Of a stretch of DNA of 33,905 bases, positions 28,798 to 33,905 are shown piece after piece. The first letter of the stretch is position 1, and each line of letters starts with the position of its first letter. The stretch lies in NCBI GenBank assembly GCA_020053195.1, contig JAGVNQ010000188.1, positions 1 to 33,905 on the forward strand. The letters run 5' to 3'. The notes below the pieces were generated by a model. It did not search any database, was not told the DNA's origin, and was given only the letters and a program-made list of their open reading frames with translations. The stretch is from Sideroxydans sp. (GTDB taxonomy: Bacteria; Pseudomonadota; Gammaproteobacteria; Burkholderiales; Gallionellaceae). Both the position numbers and the translations under genes were made by a program.

Positions 28798-29289
28798 TTA
28801 CAAAATTTTCCGCGCTCCAGCCGCCCCAAACAGGCGCGCCGTATCGAGCACGGGGATCACCTGCCCTTCATGCTGAAAACACGACAGCGCGAACAATGTC
28901 CAGCGTGCGTTATCTTCTGGCAACGCGCACTGCGACTCGTCTTCGACAACAATGGTCTGCGGCATGGAGCTCAGACCGAGTGCACCGTATTGCAGCGGCC
29001 AATACGGCGCTGGCTGCCAGGCAACGACCTGCGCAAAACGCGGCACTCGGATGTATTCCTCGTCGACCTCTCCGTGCAACAACCGATTCAAATCCAGCAG
29101 TGGCAGGCGCATGTCACGCCAGCTCAACAAGCCGCATGCGTGGCGCGCCGCGCCGGGAACTTCAAAAACTACGGGCTGTTCGAGCAAGGCAAACGTGGTG
29201 TGCGGTGGCAAAGCGATAGTGCGTCCGGGCGCATATTCGGCGAGGCGCGCGGCGGCGCGCGGTATGAGGGCGGAGTGTTCAAAACTCAT
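28798..29289 (-). CDS. CheW-like chemotaxis protein
   Basis: CGLLSWRDMRLPLLDLNRLL, VVEDESQCALPED, IPVLDTARLFG. Confidence 0.7.
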   Translation of the reverse strand: MSFEHSALIPRAAARLAEYAPGRTIALPPHTTFALLEQPVVFEVPGAARHACGLLSWRDMRLPLLDLNRLLHGEVDEEYIRVPRFAQVVAWQPAPYWPLQYGALGLSSMPQTIVVEDESQCALPEDNARWTLFALSCFQHEGQVIPVLDTARLFGAAGARKIL

Positions 29290-29750
29290 CGCACTCCCCT
29301 TTCTGCCAGCGCGAATGCACTCATCTGTTTTGCGTTACACGGCCAAGCCAGCTTGCCATCCAGTTCGACGTAGTGGGAAACAGGTGTGTCTGCCGCCAAC
29401 ATCACTTGCGGCAGCGGGTGCAACGGCAGTTCGACATTAATTAACACCCGCAACTCGTTCCAGCACCAGCTTATCTCTCTGTCTTCGCCGCTTAAGGTGG
29501 TCACCAAAAAACGCCCGCTCGGAAAAACCGGCAGTAGCGTCATCTGCGCCGACAATGCTGCGAAACGGCGTTGGTCTGCTGTGCCAGCCAACTTGAACAA
29601 TCCGGCCTCGTCGGCGGCTTCTAGCGTATCGCCCAGATATTCCGCCGCGCCCACTTCGTGCTGCGGCAACAACAGGGACAGTCCGTCGGCTACCAACAAC
29701 ACAAAGTTGCCGCGTAAGGTGTCCGTTGCAAGATCGGAAGAAGTGGTCAT
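29286..29750 (-). CDS. CheW-like protein
   Basis: NFVLLVADGLSLLLPQHEVGAAEYLGDTLE; overlaps both neighbours by 4 bp in an operon. Confidence 0.55.
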   Translation of the reverse strand: MTTSSDLATDTLRGNFVLLVADGLSLLLPQHEVGAAEYLGDTLEAADEAGLFKLAGTADQRRFAALSAQMTLLPVFPSGRFLVTTLSGEDREISWCWNELRVLINVELPLHPLPQVMLAADTPVSHYVELDGKLAWPCNAKQMSAFALAERGVR

Positions 29751-32572
29751 CGGGCAAGCGTGCCGCGTATGGTGCGCAGCAAATCGGCATCGTTATAGGG
29801 CTTGGTGATGTAGGTATCCACCCCGGCCTGTTCCGCCAGCCGTCGGTGTTTATCCTGCGAACGCGAGGTAATCATGATGATGGGCAAACCCTTCATGTCG
29901 GCACGTTCGCGCAAGTGATAGGTCAACTCGACCCCGTTCATGTTGGGCATTTCAAGATCGGTCAGCACCAGATCTGGCTTGAAGTTGCGCAAGGTATCAA
30001 TCGCGTCGATGCCGTCGCGTGCAGCTTCGGCCTTGTACCCGGCATCCTGCAACAACTGCATCAACGAGTTGCGCACGGACAAGGAATCGTCCACCACCAA
30101 CACGCCGGACAGCTTGCGCGCTTGCGCGCTTGGCAGCGTTTTACCGCCGACCGCCGACCGCTCTGTTTCCGCCGCCAGCAACTGCGCCAGATCCAGATTC
30201 ACCGCAATCGCGCCGTCGCCCAAGATGGATAAACCGGCCACGCCGCGCAGATGGCGCGCGTAACGACCGGGGTTATTCACCAACAACTCGCGCGAATCGA
30301 GCAGTCGGTCCACCGCCAGCACTTGGGTTTTGTGATCCAGGTTCACCACCACCGCCGCATAGTCGGCCAGCGGCTTGTCTTCATCCGGCAGTCCGGTTGC
30401 ATCGCGCAAACGCCGCGCCGGATAAGTGCGTTTGTCCAGACGGTAAACCAGTTTCCCCCCCAGCAATTCAAACGTGCCCACGCCGCGCGCGACCGCGCGC
30501 TCGATCTGCACCGACGGCAAGGCGAAACGCTCGCCGCCCACCTCCACCACCAGCGACTGCACGGTTGAAAGCGAAGCCGGAAAACGCAACTCGATCAAAC
30601 AATCCTGTCCGGGGGCAGAGGTGATGTGGATGGAACCGTTCATGGTGCTGACCCACTCGCGCACCACATCCATGCCGATGCCGCGCCCGGAAATTTCGCT
30701 CACGTTGTGGCTGGTGGAAAAGCCGGGCAATAAAATCAGGCGGGCAATTTCGCTGTCGCTCAACACCTGCCCCGCATCGACTAGCCCACTCTCCAGCGCG
30801 CGCCTATGTATCTCCGGCAAATCCAGCCCGCGCCCGTCATCCAAACAGCGCAGCACCACCTGCTGCCCTTGGCGCGCAAAGCTCAACACAATACGCCCGG
30901 TTCTGGGCTTGCCGGACGCGGCGCGTTCATCGGGCGTTTCCACGCCGTGGTCAACCGCGTTGCGCAGCAAATGCAGCAGCGGCTCGGCCAGCCGGTTGAG
31001 CAAATCGCTGTCGATCAGCGTATCGCCGCCCTGAAACTCCAGCACCGCCTCTTTGCCGGTCACCTGACAAGTCGAACGCACGTTGCGCTGCAAACGCGAC
31101 TCCAGCACACCCACCTCGGCCATACGCGTGCCAATCACCAGATGTTGCAAATCCGCGCCCAGCCGCTGCTGACGCGCCTGCTGGCTGGCGATTTGCGCGA
31201 TACCCTCTTCCACCCGCAACGCCAGCGTGCGCACGTCGGCGGCTTCTTCCGCCAGCGCGTGAAAAGTGCTGTGTAATTCGCTGTATTGATCCATTTCTAG
31301 CGCGTCGAACGCGGCATCGTTGGCGCGTTGATAACGTGTCTTCACCACGCCCAGCGCGCGCACTTCAACCATGGTTTCCAGTTCGAACAAGCGCTTCTGC
31401 ACGCGTAAATTCTGCGCCAGCAACTCGCGCGAACTGATGGCCAGCGCCTTGATACGCGCCTCCATCGCGGCATTGTTCACCGACACTTCGCCCGACACCA
31501 AAAACAAATCTTCGATACGTTTCATGCTGACCCGCAGCGCGGCGCTGGCGGCTTGCGACACGGGCGGAGCGGCATCCCGATTGTTAAGCAATGTTGCGGC
31601 GGCAGGTTTGGGCGCGACCGGCATGGTTGCGGCAGAGCGCACCAGCGGCGTATCCAGCGATTCGCCCGCATCAATGCGGTTAGCCAAATCCAGCACGGTT
31701 TGCAGCACGGCCTGCGCCTGCTGCGGGTAATCGTCCTGACCCGCCACAAAACCGACCATCTGCTCCAAGCAATACGCCGCGTCCAGCAAGGCATTGGCCG
31801 CCTGTCGGGTGACCTGCGAACCCTGGTTTTCGAAATATTCGAGAATGTCTTCCAGATGGTGACCCAGCGCCGCGATGCCGCGCAAACCGATGGTCGAACC
31901 CGAGCCTTTCAGCGTATGCGCCACGCGCTTGGCGGCGATGAGGTCCGAGCTGTCGCCTTCGCCCTCCGCCATATTGCGCGCCAGTTGCACCAGATAACGC
32001 GCCTGTTCGGGCGCTTCCTGCAAAAATCCTTCGAGAAATTTCTGATCCACATCGTCCGGCATTTGCAGCGCCACCTCTTCCGGCGTGGCCAACACCGGAC
32101 GGTGCGGCTGCCCCTCGCCATCGCCCACTTGCAGCGGCATCGCGCCCAACATGTGCATCACCTTCATGGCCTGCTCCTCATCCATGGGATGGGGGGCACC
32201 GCGCAGGTGGTCAATCAATCCGGCTGCCGCCGAAGGGTCGCTCAAATTGCGCAGGTAATACACAATCAGCGGCGGCCATTCGCGCAGAAAATCCAGCAAC
32301 GCGCCGCGCTCATCGCGTTGCAGCAGCGCCAGCATTAAACTGTTTTCCTCCACATGCATGCACACCAATTGCAGCCCGGGAAAACCCGCCAGCTCGGCAG
32401 CTTCTCCCATACGCTGCGCCTGCCCGCTATATTGGTCGAGCGCGTCCAAATATTCCGGTGCATCAGTATCCAGCGAGGCCAGATCGTCCAGATTGCGATC
32501 CATCCGCGCCCTTGCCTGCTCGATCTCGCAGGCGAAGGCTTCAATCAAATCTTTTAATTTCATGTAACTCAA
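29747..32572 (-). CDS. CheA-type hybrid histidine kinase/response regulator (ChpA/PilL-like)
   Basis: Hpt AHTLKGSGSTIGLRGIAALGHHLED, HATPase LLRNAVDHGVETPDER and GRGIGMDVV, CheW-like domain, C-terminal REC VLVVDDSLSVR...LVLTDLEMPNMNG. Confidence 0.93.
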   Translation of the reverse strand: MSYMKLKDLIEAFACEIEQARARMDRNLDDLASLDTDAPEYLDALDQYSGQAQRMGEAAELAGFPGLQLVCMHVEENSLMLALLQRDERGALLDFLREWPPLIVYYLRNLSDPSAAAGLIDHLRGAPHPMDEEQAMKVMHMLGAMPLQVGDGEGQPHRPVLATPEEVALQMPDDVDQKFLEGFLQEAPEQARYLVQLARNMAEGEGDSSDLIAAKRVAHTLKGSGSTIGLRGIAALGHHLEDILEYFENQGSQVTRQAANALLDAAYCLEQMVGFVAGQDDYPQQAQAVLQTVLDLANRIDAGESLDTPLVRSAATMPVAPKPAAATLLNNRDAAPPVSQAASAALRVSMKRIEDLFLVSGEVSVNNAAMEARIKALAISSRELLAQNLRVQKRLFELETMVEVRALGVVKTRYQRANDAAFDALEMDQYSELHSTFHALAEEAADVRTLALRVEEGIAQIASQQARQQRLGADLQHLVIGTRMAEVGVLESRLQRNVRSTCQVTGKEAVLEFQGGDTLIDSDLLNRLAEPLLHLLRNAVDHGVETPDERAASGKPRTGRIVLSFARQGQQVVLRCLDDGRGLDLPEIHRRALESGLVDAGQVLSDSEIARLILLPGFSTSHNVSEISGRGIGMDVVREWVSTMNGSIHITSAPGQDCLIELRFPASLSTVQSLVVEVGGERFALPSVQIERAVARGVGTFELLGGKLVYRLDKRTYPARRLRDATGLPDEDKPLADYAAVVVNLDHKTQVLAVDRLLDSRELLVNNPGRYARHLRGVAGLSILGDGAIAVNLDLAQLLAAETERSAVGGKTLPSAQARKLSGVLVVDDSLSVRNSLMQLLQDAGYKAEAARDGIDAIDTLRNFKPDLVLTDLEMPNMNGVELTYHLRERADMKGLPIIMITSRSQDKHRRLAEQAGVDTYITKPYNDADLLRTIRGTLAR

Positions 32573-32650
32573 CCCGAGTGATTCGGCTGCAATTCAGAAA
32601 ACCGCAGGCTGCAGGTCGGGCTGAAGCCCGACTTACGTTATTCCGGTTTA

Positions 32651-33904
32651 TCAGGCCAGCAGCGGCAATTTGAACACGTTCACCGATTCAACCAGTTGGC
32701 GCGCCGATTCGGACAGCGCCAACGTTTCTTCGCCCTGCGTATCAATCTGTTGCGCGGTGCGCTCGTTGCTCTGGCTCAGACGTTGCACGGCTTCCAGCAA
32801 CAGACCCGACATTTCCTTTTGCAGCACGGAAGCGCCCGCGATCATTTGCACCTGCTCCACCAGCTCGTTGGTAATTTCGCGCGTCAGCCGCATTTGCTCA
32901 CCGGCTTTTTGCGCCTGTTCCGAACCTTGCACCACCTGGCCGATAGTGCGGTTCACGGTCGAAATCGTTTCGTTGGTTTCGAGCTGGATGTTGCTCACCA
33001 GCGTACCGATTTGCTGCGTCGCGTGGCGCGAGCTTTCCGCCAAACGCTGCACCTCTTCCGCCACCACCGCAAAGCCGCGACCCGCTTCACCCGCCACCGC
33101 CGCTTGCATGGACGCGTTCAGCGCCAGCACGTGAGTACGTTCGGAAATGGTGTTAATCAAGTTAACGATGCCGGAAATTTCCTGCGAACGTTCGCCCAGC
33201 CGCTTGATGCGTTTTTCCGTTTCGGCGATGGTCTCGCGGATGGATTCCATCCCCTTGACCGTGTTGTTCACCGTTTCCAGCGCGTTGTTGGTAATTTCAG
33301 AGGCACGCTCCGCCGAGCGGTTGGACTGTTCGGCCATGCCCGCAATCTGCCCCATGCTTTCCGCCGATTCGTTCAACGAGCGCGCCATTTCGTCCACGTT
33401 TTTACGTTCCGCTTCCGATGTGGCGGCCACCAGATCGCCTTGCTCGCGCACACTGCCCGAAACTTGTTCCATCTGGTTCGCCATCAGGTTCACTTCGCGC
33501 AAAACCTTGGAAGTTTCATCGGTCAACTGGTTAATCGAGTCGGCCACCGTGTCGATAATGTCGCCCGACATTGGCACACGCGCCGTCAAATCTCTCTGCG
33601 ACAATTGGTTCACCGCCGACAGCAGCGCGATCACCGAGTTGTTCAGGCTTTCGTTTTCGGCTTCGGCTTTGCGGCGCTCTTCTTCGGCTTTTTCACGCGC
33701 AAAAAATTCTTTTTCGCGTACTGAAATCTGCTCCTGCAACACCTGATTCACCGCGAAACCCATGTCGGCGAATTCGTCCTTGGATTCAATCTGCGCCAAC
33801 GCCTCCATGTTGCCGCCTTGGCGCACGTTGTTAATCGCTTTCTGCAAGGCTTCCAGCGGCGTGGTGATACTTTGAATAATGATGGTAGAAAAGCCGATAA
33901 CCAT
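32651..33904 (-). CDS. methyl-accepting chemotaxis protein (PilJ-like), truncated by window edge
   Basis: HAMP-like region then [44 protein letters not shown] signalling tip; the 5' end lies outside the window. Confidence 0.9.
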   Translation of the reverse strand: MVIGFSTIIIQSITTPLEALQKAINNVRQGGNMEALAQIESKDEFADMGFAVNQVLQEQISVREKEFFAREKAEEERRKAEAENESLNNSVIALLSAVNQLSQRDLTARVPMSGDIIDTVADSINQLTDETSKVLREVNLMANQMEQVSGSVREQGDLVAATSEAERKNVDEMARSLNESAESMGQIAGMAEQSNRSAERASEITNNALETVNNTVKGMESIRETIAETEKRIKRLGERSQEISGIVNLINTISERTHVLALNASMQAAVAGEAGRGFAVVAEEVQRLAESSRHATQQIGTLVSNIQLETNETISTVNRTIGQVVQGSEQAQKAGEQMRLTREITNELVEQVQMIAGASVLQKEMSGLLLEAVQRLSQSNERTAQQIDTQGEETLALSESARQLVESVNVFKLPLLA

Positions 33905-33905
33905 C

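Noticed and set aside
31553-32338. 261-aa plus-strand ORF
   Set aside because: Antisense to the CheA hybrid kinase, with shadow-ORF composition.
32696-33724. 342-aa plus-strand ORF
   Set aside because: Antisense to the clear MCP gene; composition is His/Arg/Phe-rich with no recognisable motif.

Overview
The window looks like a betaproteobacterial chromosome segment. Gallionellaceae-like is an inference from gene order and protein similarity only. Most of it is conserved housekeeping: DegV, TSUP permease, YheT-like hydrolase, umuC, tex, malQ, HU, a tRNA cluster (Leu, Gly, Cys, Gly), dksA, maf/yceF, yceD, rpmF, plsX-fabHDG-acpP-fabF-pabC-mltG-tmk-holB-tatD, and a Pil/Chp-type chemotaxis operon running off the right edge. 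The accessory region is about 6.3-10.5 kb. It holds a split HigA-like antitoxin and a RhuM-family gene bounded on both sides by homologous composite direct repeats. Next to these is an AT-rich, translationally coupled pair: a Cys-rich methyltransferase-like protein and a DUF1848 protein with a C-terminal CX3CX2C radical-SAM-like motif. This pair is the best candidate for an uncharacterised system. Several repeat families are present, including a dimeric palindromic element inserted in frame inside tex. Nothing here was checked against databases; family names come from recognising motifs in the supplied translations.
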